Assembly: GCA_030638325.1 (NCBI GenBank)
Contig: DAOWEV010000225.1
Span: forward strand, 1-8,442
Length of the DNA: 8,442 nt
Reading direction: 5' to 3'
From: Bacteroidales bacterium
GTDB taxonomy: Bacteria; Bacteroidota; Bacteroidia; Bacteroidales; JAGOPY01
Part shown: in pieces, positions 1 to 6,005 of the stretch
Position numbering within the stretch: position 1 is the first letter of the stretch
How the letters are laid out: each line of letters opens with the position of its first letter
Program-made: the position numbers and the translations under genes
Notes under the pieces: generated by a model
The model's database searches: none
What the model was told of the DNA's origin: nothing
Seen by the model: the letters and a program-made list of their open reading frames with translations, nothing else

Positions 1-48
1 CAAATTTCCACCTGCCTCATATTTGACTGTATAACTGTTGTCACCTGA
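1..48 (-). other. In-frame continuation of the SBBP-type gene beyond an internal TGA
   Basis: Directly after the TGA at 49-51 the same minus-strand frame stays open for 16 codons to the window edge. It reads SGDNSYTVKYEAGGNL, which has the K-Y-x-x-x-G-x-L pattern that closes each repeat of the upstream protein (compare AKYDNSGELLW and ASYSNSGNLVW). This is therefore probably the rest of the same gene, separated by one nonsense codon, and not a spacer. Its true end lies outside the window. Confidence 0.75.
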
Positions 49-1260
49 TCAAACTATATCGTCAAAAGTAATGCTTGATAATCCATAATAGCCAAAAATT
101 ATTGGACTTTCAATATCATCAAGGCACACATGTCTGGCATAATCAATACTAAATAATGATTCCGAATGTTTTAGCCAATCAAGCTGGTAAGTAGATCCAT
201 TAATTTTAGCAAGAAAACTGGTTTCACTCGAACCAGTAAATGTTTGTCCATGAAAAGTAATAGTTTCATAAAAGTATCCTGCAATATACATATTATGATA
301 GGTGTCAAGTTCTATTGAATAAGCATTCGATCTATAATATGATTCAACTTCCCCCATTTCTACATATCCTATATTACCATCATCACATGCACCCCGTGCC
401 CAAAATATACCTTCCTCGTTAAAAGGTGCATTCCCATTACGACATTTGCCAACGACATAGAATTCCCACCCATAGCTTTCAACATATTGAATTGCCATAT
501 CCTCAAATTGGGCATCGTAATATTGTGTCCAAATTACTCCTCCGCTTGAATTGTATTTTGCTACTGCGGAACTTCCTAATACGTAAATATTTCCGGAGTC
601 ATCGATTTCAATATTTTTCCCATCGCCAAAATTGCCTTCGTATGCCCAGACCAGATTACCAGAATTGCTATAACTGGCAAGAAACATTGTTTCTTCGTCA
701 GAAGTGTAAATTGTTCCGTCAAAGTCAACCGTTCCATTAAACCAACCTGTGACTATTATATTGCCGGAAATATCCAGGGCAATACCAACGCCTCTCATTG
801 ATTCATATTGCTCACATGAAGTTTGCTTAATCCATAATAATTCACCGGAATTATCATATTTTGCAGTTATCATATCAAACAAACCCACACTGTTTAGGGT
901 AGTTGTACCAATAGTGGTTGTTCCGGAAAAATAACCTGTAATGTAAATATTACCTTCAGTATCCATTACAATGTCATTTCCATAATCAGTACCTGATCCG
1001 CCATATTGCATTATCCAGTTCCAGTCGGGGGCATCTGCATAAGTGCTTTTTAATGCCCTGCCGGTATTATTTGAAATATTTCCCCTTTCGAATGGGAATT
1101 CCAGGTTTTCATGGCCTTTAAACCGGTTCATCTCATAAGCATCTGTTTTTTCATTAAAAGCATCAATTTCTTTTTGGTCTTTAAACTTGTTCTGGCTTTG
1201 AGCTGACAATGCGCCCAGAAAGAGAATTAAACCTAAAAATGCAACAGTTAATTTTTTCAT
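49..1260 (-). CDS. Secreted SBBP-type beta-propeller repeat protein, interrupted by TGA
   Basis: Exported protein of 403 aa up to the stop. Residues 1-21 form a signal peptide (MKKL, hydrophobic core, ending LSAQSQ). From about residue 78 it carries repeats of roughly 45-60 residues with the pattern D-x-x-GNIY(I/V)xGxF, a Thr/Ser-rich stretch, then KYxxxGxLxW. These start near residues 100, 162, 220, 319 and 380; the third is short and the last is broken by the stop. The pattern is that of SBBP (seven-bladed beta-propeller) proteins, which in Bacteroidota are large surface or secreted proteins, often with a C-terminal sorting domain. None is visible here because the gene appears to continue past the TGA and the window edge. 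The start ATG is followed at once by the signal peptide. The gene is clearly more AT-rich than the BatA-like gene at 6000-8066. Ligand and role are unknown. It may be a pseudogene, or the stop may be an assembly error. Confidence 0.85.
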   Translation of the reverse strand: MKKLTVAFLGLILFLGALSAQSQNKFKDQKEIDAFNEKTDAYEMNRFKGHENLEFPFERGNISNNTGRALKSTYADAPDWNWIMQYGGSGTDYGNDIVMDTEGNIYITGYFSGTTTIGTTTLNSVGLFDMITAKYDNSGELLWIKQTSCEQYESMRGVGIALDISGNIIVTGWFNGTVDFDGTIYTSDEETMFLASYSNSGNLVWAYEGNFGDGKNIEIDDSGNIYVLGSSAVAKYNSSGGVIWTQYYDAQFEDMAIQYVESYGWEFYVVGKCRNGNAPFNEEGIFWARGACDDGNIGYVEMGEVESYYRSNAYSIELDTYHNMYIAGYFYETITFHGQTFTGSSETSFLAKINGSTYQLDWLKHSESLFSIDYARHVCLDDIESPIIFGYYGLSSITFDDIV

Positions 1261-1381
1261 AGTAATTTGGTTTTCGGAGTGGGTTTTCTATTTCTTTATT
1301 TAAGCATTAGGTTAAAATACATTTAACATAAGGTGTTTGCATAATATGCTTTGCCGTCCGGGCTAACGTGATAATTTCCCG

Positions 1382-1411
1382 CAAAGGTATTAAGTCAACT
1401 GTATATTACAA
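1382..1411 (-). promoter_or_regulatory. Bacteroidota-type promoter for the SBBP-type gene
   Basis: On the minus strand the -7 element TACCTTTG (1389-1382) matches TAnnTTTG exactly. A -33 TTG (1411-1409) lies 19 nt upstream, within the spacing known for Bacteroidota sigma-ABfr promoters. Transcription would start near 1376, giving a leader of about 115 nt before the ATG at 1260. Confidence 0.7.
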
Positions 1412-1460
1412 GAGATTTTAATAAAAAACCAAGGCAATGCTTATGTTGGTTGTTATAGGC

Positions 1461-1500
1461 GGAAGATCGAAGAAGGAAGACCGGAGACGGAAGATGGGAG
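1461..1500. repeat. Heptamer repeat, GGAAGAC family
   Basis: Five consecutive 7-nt units: GGAAGAT, CGAAGAA, GGAAGAC, CGGAGAC, GGAAGAT, followed by GGGAG. The same family appears at 2527-2564, 8167-8190 and 8366-8389, at the borders or joints of the composite repeat elements. Confidence 0.7.
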
Positions 1501-1614
1501 TTGTTAATATGTTCTATTGTGACCTATTTTGTCTACTTTGGAAAAAAAATGGAAATATAAATACATGTTTTCGTCGGAAGCCAGGAGTCCTAAGTTAATG
1601 ACTTCGCCCTTCAA

Positions 1615-1644
1615 CCCTCACTCCTCACGCTTCGCTTCTCACGC
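1615..1644. repeat. Heptamer repeat, CCTCAC family, overlapping a stop codon
   Basis: Four 7-nt units: CCCTCAC, TCCTCAC, GCTTCGC, TTCTCAC (1615-1642), then GC. The last unit contains the minus-strand TGA (1641-1639) of the DUF6580-type gene, so the repeat run touches the 3' end of a coding region. Confidence 0.55.
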
Positions 1645-2193
1645 TAAAGCAAGTATAGGAAACTTCTTCTTCGCCAGTGCATAAACCCCAAAGAACAAGC
1701 CGCTGTAAAACAGCGTTCCGGTGACTTCATTCAGGAAGAAGGAGATGCCATAATTGCCGTCATTGAAGAAAGCCAGTCCTGCTACATAACTTCCCATAAG
1801 GCCCGTCATCGTCTGTGGGTAAAGCGGGTTGCCCAGCCAGGCAGCGAAGTTGGTGATCAGGAAAAACAGGATGGAAGAGCCTAAGGCAGCCATGATAACA
1901 TTCCCGGCGGTGACTTTTTTTCTGAGGTAAAAACCCATGGTAACGGTAATCCCGAAAGCCAGGTAGACTGCCCACATGGAATTGTGAAAGCCCAAAATCA
2001 GGTCGCTCATAAAAAGAGCTGCAAACGGAATCACAAAGGCCAGGTACTTCCGGCTGAGCCAGGTCCCTCCGAACAAAGCCATGGCGGCAACCGGGGTGAG
2101 GTTAGGCCAGTGCGGGATCAGCCTCATGAAAGCCCCGAAAAGAATTACGGTAACGATAAATATTAATCCTGGTTTGAGATTGTTATTCTTCAT
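1639..2193 (-). CDS. DUF6580-type integral membrane protein, putative transporter
   Basis: Protein of 184 aa with several hydrophobic segments (about residues 9-22, 35-62, 73-90, 96-115 and 155-175). It carries the family signature near the N terminus, MRLIPHWPNLTPVAAMALFGG, followed by a basic loop and SDLILGFH, then NFAAWLGNPLYP, all typical of DUF6580 putative transport proteins. Its size suits that family and there is no sign of truncation. The substrate is unknown; a relation to small substrate-binding membrane subunits is only a guess. I chose the ATG at 2193. A TTG at 2220 would add nine residues, but it lies inside the -7 box and so should be upstream of the transcript start. The gene follows the 72-aa gene in the same direction after 77 bp, but has its own apparent promoter. 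Confidence 0.85.
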   Translation of the reverse strand: MKNNNLKPGLIFIVTVILFGAFMRLIPHWPNLTPVAAMALFGGTWLSRKYLAFVIPFAALFMSDLILGFHNSMWAVYLAFGITVTMGFYLRKKVTAGNVIMAALGSSILFFLITNFAAWLGNPLYPQTMTGLMGSYVAGLAFFNDGNYGISFFLNEVTGTLFYSGLFFGVYALAKKKFPILALA

Positions 2194-2217
2194 GGTTTTT
2201 TTGTTTTGATTCACCAG

Positions 2218-2247
2218 CAAAGATATAAATCAATTTTAAATTATAAA
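2218..2247 (-). promoter_or_regulatory. Promoter for the DUF6580-type gene
   Basis: Minus-strand TATCTTTG at 2225-2218 matches the -7 box TAnnTTTG. At the expected -33 position there is only TTT (2247-2245, 19-nt spacer), so the upstream element is weak. The 24-nt distance from the box to the ATG at 2193 supports that start over the TTG at 2220. Confidence 0.6.
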
Positions 2248-2265
2248 TTATAAATTTTAAATTAT
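2234..2265. repeat. AT-only heptamer repeat, TTATAAA family
   Basis: Four 7-nt units: TTTTAAA, TTATAAA, TTATAAA, TTTTAAA (2234-2261), then TTAT. It lies between the 72-aa gene and the DUF6580-type gene and fills the -33 region of the latter's promoter. Confidence 0.65.
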
Positions 2266-2270
2266 CCGTT

Positions 2271-2489
2271 TTAATTTCTGATGGCTTCTAATATTTCTAT
2301 TATCTCGTCCTTGTATTGAGGCAGGGCTTCTACATGTCCCCATCCGAATTGTACCTGAAATACACCATCATATGCTGAATCTGAATATGACCTGATGATA
2401 TGTGGAATATTTCTGTCCTTCAATATTTCTTCAAGTAATCCTGCTTCAAATTCATTATCGAGGTCCATAATTTTTTCAGAATTTTCCAT
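2271..2489 (-). CDS. Small DUF2007-like protein
   Basis: Complete small protein of 72 aa, acidic and soluble, with no signal peptide or membrane segment. The stretch FEAGLLEEILKDRNIPHII resembles the start of DUF2007 (putative signal-transducing) proteins, where a strand is followed by a helix with 'E-A-x-L-L-x-x-L-x-x-x-x-I-P'. A variable loop (SYSDSAYDGVFQVQFGWG) and a C-terminal helix (QYKDEIIEILEAIRN) follow, as in that fold. Function is not established for the family. The start is an ATG at 2489, and no alternative start near it keeps the domain. No clear TAnnTTTG promoter lies upstream; the composite repeat element begins 37 bp before the ATG. It may also be read through into the DUF6580-type gene downstream. 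Confidence 0.75.
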   Translation of the reverse strand: MENSEKIMDLDNEFEAGLLEEILKDRNIPHIIRSYSDSAYDGVFQVQFGWGHVEALPQYKDEIIEILEAIRN

Positions 2490-2576
2490 AATGGATTGTT
2501 TATTGTTAGTAAGTATTACTATTATTCGGAAGTCTGAAGTCGGAAGTCGGAAGTCCGGAGACCGTCTTCCATCCCT

Positions 2577-2736
2577 CAGTCTCTCAGTCCCTCAGTCCCT
2601 CAGTCTCTCAATCCCTCAGTTCCTCAGTCTCTCAGTCCCTCAGTCCCTCAGTCTCTCAGTCCCTCAGTCTCTCAGTCTCTCAGTCCCTCAGTCCCTCAGT
2701 CTCTCAGTCCCTCAGTCCCTCAGTCTCTCAGTCCCT
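2577..2736 (+). repeat. Octamer tandem array (CAGTCYCT), 20 units
   Basis: Twenty adjacent 8-nt units from 2577 to 2736, nearly all CAGTCTCT (T) or CAGTCCCT (C). Two units differ (CAATCCCT at 2609, CAGTTCCT at 2617). The order is mostly T-C-C, giving a higher-order period of 24 bp, with one irregular stretch (T-C-T) near 2649-2680. A related ACTGAGGG array is found on the opposite strand at 8117-8156. Confidence 0.9.
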
Positions 2737-2776
2737 CAATCTCCCCATCGCCCCTTCGCTCCCTCGCCCTCTCAAC

Positions 2777-2919
<143 letters not shown>

Positions 2920-2989
2920 CATCTTCCATTCCTTCCGGAGCATCCAAAATTAGTGATAAATTTTTTACTACAAGCTCCACAACAATAAT

Positions 2990-2997
2990 TACCTTTG
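2990..2997 (+). promoter_or_regulatory. -7 promoter box for the propeller-like gene
   Basis: TACCTTTG followed by CC matches the Bacteroidota -7 element and lies 28 nt before the ATG at 3026. No TTG is found at the ideal -33 spacing, so the promoter call rests on the -7 box and its position. The leader would be about 20 nt and lacks a Shine-Dalgarno sequence, as is usual in the phylum. Confidence 0.55.
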
Positions 2998-3025
2998 CCA
3001 CTTCAACAATAAAATCAAATTATTT

Positions 3026-3844
3026 ATGAAAAAGATCGTTTTTCCCTTATGCTTAATTGCATTGTTTGTATTTACCGGCAATAGTTTTGCTCAGACTCCT
3101 CTGTGGGGTTCCACAGGAAACGATGGAGCTATGTTGATCCATCTTCATCCGGGAACCGGCATAGGGGTCCCTCTATACCCACACGGCGCTCATGGGCCCG
3201 TTACAGAGATTGAGTATCGTGATGATGGCGTCTTATTTGGTTCCACCGGGGGCGGAACGGGCAACATTATTACTATTGATATCCATACGGGAGCTGAATC
3301 CCTGGTTGGGACTCATGTGTATGGGGCAGTCAACGGGCTTGAATTTGTCGGGAATGTGCTGTATGGTACCTATATTCCGCATTCCCATACTCCATCCGAC
3401 CTGGTAATTGTGGACCAGAACACCGGCCAGCTTTCTTTTATCGGACCCACCGGCATGGCAGGCCCCATTGGCGGACTGGCTTATGACAAGCGCAGAAAAA
3501 TTATGTATGGAAGTTCGGCCAACATGCTTGTCACCATTGATCTGAACACCGGCGTTGCCACAGCTGTGGGCCCCACCGGTTTTCCCAACGTGACGGCCCT
3601 GGAGTTCAACCCTGATGACGGACAACTTTACGGAGGTGTAAGTTACCAGGGACATGGTATTGCTGATCTGATCGTCATCGACCCGAACACCGGTGCCGGA
3701 ACCCTGGTCGGCTCAACCGGCTTTCCCGGCCTCAGCGGACTGGCGTTTATTGGTGTTTTTCAAGTGCCCCTGAGCAACTGGAGCATATATCTCGCAATAC
3801 TGCTTATTGCCATCGGGGTAGTGATTGCTTACAGGAGGTTTTGA
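3026..3844 (+). CDS. Secreted propeller-like protein with IPTL-CTERM-like sorting tail
   Basis: Protein of 272 aa. Residues 1-22 are a signal peptide (MKKIVFPLCLIALFVFTGNSFA). The mature part carries a repeat of about 44 residues centred on (V/I)D-x-NTG-x-x-x-x-(V/I)G-(P/S)TG, with TG pairs near residues 44, 88, 133, 175 and 221, each followed by a hydrophobic strand such as GLAYD, ALEFN or GLAFI. This suggests a small beta-propeller of the YncE/NHL/WD40-like kind; the exact family is not recognised. The C terminus has three parts: VPLSNW (247-252), a membrane segment (253-268) and RRF. That is the architecture of PEP-CTERM-type signals and most like IPTL-CTERM (IPTLxxW). It is probably exported and then held or processed at the envelope. 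The start is fixed by the signal peptide and upstream -7 box. It converges with the gene ending at 3957. Confidence 0.85.
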   Translation: MKKIVFPLCLIALFVFTGNSFAQTPLWGSTGNDGAMLIHLHPGTGIGVPLYPHGAHGPVTEIEYRDDGVLFGSTGGGTGNIITIDIHTGAESLVGTHVYGAVNGLEFVGNVLYGTYIPHSHTPSDLVIVDQNTGQLSFIGPTGMAGPIGGLAYDKRRKIMYGSSANMLVTIDLNTGVATAVGPTGFPNVTALEFNPDDGQLYGGVSYQGHGIADLIVIDPNTGAGTLVGSTGFPGLSGLAFIGVFQVPLSNWSIYLAILLIAIGVVIAYRRF

Positions 3845-3859
3845 TAAGCTACAACACAT

Positions 3860-3941
3860 GATTAACGATTAACGATTTGAGATTAACGATTTTAGATGGA
3901 AAAATCTCAAATCGTTAATCGTTAATCTTAAATCGTTAATC
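3860..3941. terminator. Long hairpin made of 7-bp repeats between convergent genes
   Basis: Two 38-nt arms (3860-3897 and 3904-3941) are near-complementary around the 6-nt loop GGAAAA. Each arm is itself a heptamer array: GATTAAC, GATTAAC, GATTTGA, GATTAAC, GATTTTA on the left, and (A)TCGTTAA-type units on the right. The pairing has about six mismatches, one of which would be a G-U wobble. It begins 16 nt after the stop of the forward gene and ends 15 nt before the stop of the reverse gene, with CAAAAACC on its right side, so it may act as a bidirectional terminator. A U-tract is weak or absent, so termination is inferred from position and structure. Confidence 0.65.
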
Positions 3942-3956
3942 AAAAACCATATATGG

Positions 3957-5177
3957 CTATTTGAACTTATAATTAAAGCCTATCTGGTATACCGCATCGT
4001 TGTGCCTGTCAAAAGGTAACTTGCCATAAGCATAGCTTACGAATAACCCTTTATCAGATGTTAATGAAGCTGTAAAATAGGTGAATTTATCCAGGCTTGC
4101 CTGTTTGATCTTTTGTGATGCATTTAGTTCCATATAATACATGAAGGAACTGTTAAAATAGATAGTCTGTGATAAAGCTTTTGCAACTACCGTTCTGAAG
4201 CCGATCTCAAACTTAAACCTGGGGTACGGCTTTAAATTCCCTTCGATATTTTCCCGGATGCTATCGTTGGTGGGGTTAACATAGTCAAATCCAAGCAGAA
4301 GGCTTGGGATGGTTGCCCCATTTGGGGTGATCTTTTTATCGTAGTTGGTAATCTTCCGGATCAGGGCAAAAGGGTAGTCCGGAATATTTAACCATGACAG
4401 AATGTTATTATCATCCCATGCTTTTATGCCAAAGCCGGCAACCGCCCCGAAAGCATATTGTGTCATGGAAAAATCCTGGTTCGATTCCAGGCCGCCATTG
4501 ATGTTAACACTATAATAGAGGCTGTTTTTTATCTGCAGGTAATCATAAAAACTTTTCCACTCCCCGGAATTCAGAATTTTCTCAGTGGTTTCATATTCCG
4601 CCAGTTTGGTACTCAAGCTTCTATAAGTATCATAAATATCCGCCTTGTTTTTCAGAATAACACCGCCTCTTGCCTGGAAGAAACTCACGGCTGCTTTGGT
4701 GTTCAGGAAATTGGCAGGATTGACTTTCTTGTTAAATGCGATGTTTCCCCGGGAGCTCAGTGAGAGTGAGAGGCCGTTTATTCTCTGGTCATTTTCAGTT
4801 ACCCAGGCCCTCTCGATGTTCAGATCGTATGAAACTCCTAAGGACAATGCAGACGAGTCCTTTGTCTGAAAGGTCTTAAAATCAAGATCCAGTCCATTCA
4901 GCCAGGTCCCGAAAGTGGAATCCTTTTCATTTACCCTGTCAACCACAATTTTCCAGACCCGGTCATAACTATCCGGATCGGCCTTTAATGAATCGATATA
5001 ATGGTTTAACCTGCCTATAAGATCACCATACACTTCCGTGGCAATAGAGTCATCCATTATTAAAGAAGATTTTTCCAGGATCGTACTCAGCTCTTCAGTA
5101 GTGGAAAGAGATTGCGCCAGACTGGTTGACAAGCTGATATTCAGGAATATGATAAGTGCAGGAAAAATTCTTTTCAT
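3957..5177 (-). CDS. Predicted outer-membrane beta-barrel-like protein
   Basis: Protein of 406 aa from the ATG at 5177. That start gives a clean signal peptide (MKRIFPALIIFLNISLSTSLAQ); the earlier ATG at 5225 would add 16 residues ahead of it and overlap the upstream gene, so I reject it. Residues about 22-90 are helical and polar. The rest is dominated by alternating aromatic/hydrophobic strands (for example ALSLGVSYDLNIERAWV, SLYYSVNINGGLES, FKFEIGFRTVVAKAL, YFTASLTSDKGLFVSYAYG). It ends YQIGFNYKFK, a terminal strand typical of Bacteroidota outer-membrane barrels. No named family is recognised. The 116-aa gene ends 10 nt upstream on the same strand, so the two are very probably one transcript. 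Its substrate or partner is unknown. Confidence 0.75.
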   Translation of the reverse strand: MKRIFPALIIFLNISLSTSLAQSLSTTEELSTILEKSSLIMDDSIATEVYGDLIGRLNHYIDSLKADPDSYDRVWKIVVDRVNEKDSTFGTWLNGLDLDFKTFQTKDSSALSLGVSYDLNIERAWVTENDQRINGLSLSLSSRGNIAFNKKVNPANFLNTKAAVSFFQARGGVILKNKADIYDTYRSLSTKLAEYETTEKILNSGEWKSFYDYLQIKNSLYYSVNINGGLESNQDFSMTQYAFGAVAGFGIKAWDDNNILSWLNIPDYPFALIRKITNYDKKITPNGATIPSLLLGFDYVNPTNDSIRENIEGNLKPYPRFKFEIGFRTVVAKALSQTIYFNSSFMYYMELNASQKIKQASLDKFTYFTASLTSDKGLFVSYAYGKLPFDRHNDAVYQIGFNYKFK

Positions 5178-5187
5178 GGCAGGAGAA

Positions 5188-5538
5188 TTATTCGTTTTCC
5201 TTCCAGAATAGATAATTTTTATCATTTACCTTCGCAAGCCCGGCTATAGTTTTGTCCCCGTCTAACAATGTTTTTATCATATCATTCAGGGCCTGGCTTT
5301 TACTGACTCCCTCTTCCAGTGCAGCTCCCATGCCTATGGTAAATACCGTATCCATGGTAGTGGCTAATTGTGTCGCTTCCATTTTCCGGTGTTCACTGCC
5401 GCTAACAGGGTTGTAATAAACCAGGTCTGCCATTTTGATGTTTCCGGAATCCTTAAAAGGAGTCCTGATCTGTTTCAGCCTGAATAGCGCCATCCACGTG
5501 TCAACACAGGCTAAGTTGTTGTTATTCCATTTTTCCAT
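5188..5538 (-). CDS. Unrecognised 116-aa protein, first gene of a two-gene unit
   Basis: I do not recognise a family. The protein is soluble, with no signal peptide or clear membrane segment. The N-terminal part is rich in Asn (MEKWNNNN). A central region EATQLATTMDTVFTIGMGAALEEG is a likely helix with small and hydrophobic residues, followed by a second helix (SKSQALNDMIKTLLDGDK) and a C-terminal KVNDKNYLFWKENE. It is the promoter-proximal gene, and its stop lies 10 nt before the outer-membrane protein start, suggesting a functional pair. The ATG at 5538 is only 4 nt from the -7 box, so the mRNA would be leaderless or nearly so. ATG at 5493 (MALFRLKQ) would leave a leader of about 44 nt and a 101-aa protein, and is a real alternative. 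Confidence 0.7.
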   Translation of the reverse strand: MEKWNNNNLACVDTWMALFRLKQIRTPFKDSGNIKMADLVYYNPVSGSEHRKMEATQLATTMDTVFTIGMGAALEEGVSKSQALNDMIKTLLDGDKTIAGLAKVNDKNYLFWKENE

Positions 5539-5542
5539 GGCT

Positions 5543-5573
5543 CAAAGCTAAGCAATAATAATTATATCTGCAA
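5543..5573 (-). promoter_or_regulatory. Promoter of the 116-aa / outer-membrane protein unit
   Basis: Minus-strand TAGCTTTG (5550-5543) fits TAnnTTTG exactly, and TTG (5573-5571, in CTTG) lies 20 nt upstream. This is one of the two best full promoter matches in the window. Transcription would begin at about the A of the ATG at 5538. Confidence 0.65.
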
Positions 5574-5631
5574 GAAGACAGTGATGCTACTGACCCCCCC
5601 CGAAAATCATTCAAATTTTCAAGTGCCTTTA

Positions 5632-5639
5632 TACCTTTG
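5632..5639 (+). promoter_or_regulatory. Possible forward -7 box upstream of the BatA-type gene
   Basis: TACCTTTG followed by CACC, with TTC (5610-5612) 19 nt upstream as an imperfect -33. It is 361 nt before the BatA-type start, so it would give a long leader or an independent short RNA. A second box, TACTTTTG at 5695-5702, lacks a good -33. Neither is proven. Confidence 0.3.
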
Positions 5640-5716
5640 CACCTTTGTTCACAATTTCCTCAGCACCCTTACAGTTATATATATTACTTATGGTTACTTT
5701 TGCGGCGGATTGGAAA

Positions 5717-5751
5717 ATAGAAATTAGATATTAGAAATTTGGAAATAGAAA
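5717..5751. repeat. Heptamer-like repeat, TTAGAAA family
   Basis: Consecutive units ATAGAAA, TTAGATA, TTAGAAA, TTTGGAAA, TAGAAAC (5717-5752), period 7 with one single-base insertion. Confidence 0.5.
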
Positions 5752-5821
5752 CCCGCAACCTAGAACTTTAAACATTGAGTCCAGACCGAAAAGACATTTA
5801 TCTAAAAAAATTGAAAAATAT

Positions 5822-5932
5822 GCCGCAGATTGCACTGATTATCACAGATTTAATTTTTAAAAATCTGTGAACTTAACGAAGTGATTTCATGAACACCTTT
5901 GAAAATAAATAATATTGTGAATAATCTGTGGC
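5822..5932. repeat. 111-bp imperfect palindromic element built on CAGATT/AATCTG
   Basis: The ends GCCGCAGATT (5822-5831) and AATCTGTGGC (5923-5932) are complementary apart from one G-U type pair. Inside the left half is a perfect 10-bp hairpin, TCACAGATTT (5842-5851) with AAATCTGTGA (5861-5870), loop AATTTTTAA. CAGATT or close variants recur four times. Such CAGATT/AATCTG words are, from general experience, common in Bacteroidota intergenic DNA. It may be a dispersed palindromic repeat or an RNA structure in the BatA leader. Confidence 0.55.
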
Positions 5933-5970
5933 TATATTTAGTTTTTACTACTTTTCGGAGTGGGCTCAAC

Positions 5971-6005
5971 ATTTAAAATTTAAAACTGACAATTGACAAT
6001 TGAAC
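5971..6005 (+). repeat. Heptamer run that includes the BatA-type start codon
   Basis: Five consecutive 7-nt units: ATTTAAA, ATTTAAA, ACTGACA, ATTGACA, ATTGAAC. The TTG inside the last unit (6000-6002) is the start codon of the next gene. Confidence 0.65.

Larger units (their letters stand above)
1261..1638. other. 378-bp spacer: promoter, leader and 7-bp repeats
   Basis: No coding region is supported here. It holds the leader of the minus-strand propeller gene (1261 to about 1376), a short palindrome GCATAATATGC at 1339-1349 inside that leader, a promoter at 1382-1411, a GGAAGAC-type heptamer run at 1461-1500, and a CCTCAC-type heptamer run that starts at 1615 and overlaps the end of the next gene. 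I see no convincing terminator for the gene ending at 1639. Confidence 0.6.
5539..5999. other. 461-bp divergent spacer with promoters and repeats, no gene
   Basis: This region separates the minus-strand pair from the BatA-type gene. It holds the minus-strand promoter (5543-5573), a run of eight C (5594-5601), two forward -7-like boxes (TACCTTTG 5632-5639; TACTTTTG 5695-5702), an AGAAATT heptamer run (5717-5751), an imperfect palindrome built on CAGATT (5822-5932), and a heptamer run reaching the BatA start (5971-6005). No open frame here looks coding. Confidence 0.6.

Noticed and set aside
1271..1283. 13-mer TTTTCGGAGTGGG shared with 5952-5964, both just upstream of gene starts
   Set aside because: A 13-mer match on either strand within 8.4 kb is expected about once by chance, and the two copies have opposite orientation relative to their genes.
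1261..1376. Riboswitch in the 115-nt leader of the SBBP-type gene
   Set aside because: Only a small palindrome (1339-1349) was seen; no known riboswitch core could be recognised.
3233..3655. Antisense open frame inside the propeller-like gene
   Set aside because: The forward gene has a signal peptide, regular repeats and a sorting-like tail; the antisense product has no recognisable features.
5594..5601. Run of eight C as a phase-variation tract
   Set aside because: It is outside coding sequence and upstream of the promoter's -33 element by about 20 nt, so no frame is switched; an effect on transcription is only speculative.
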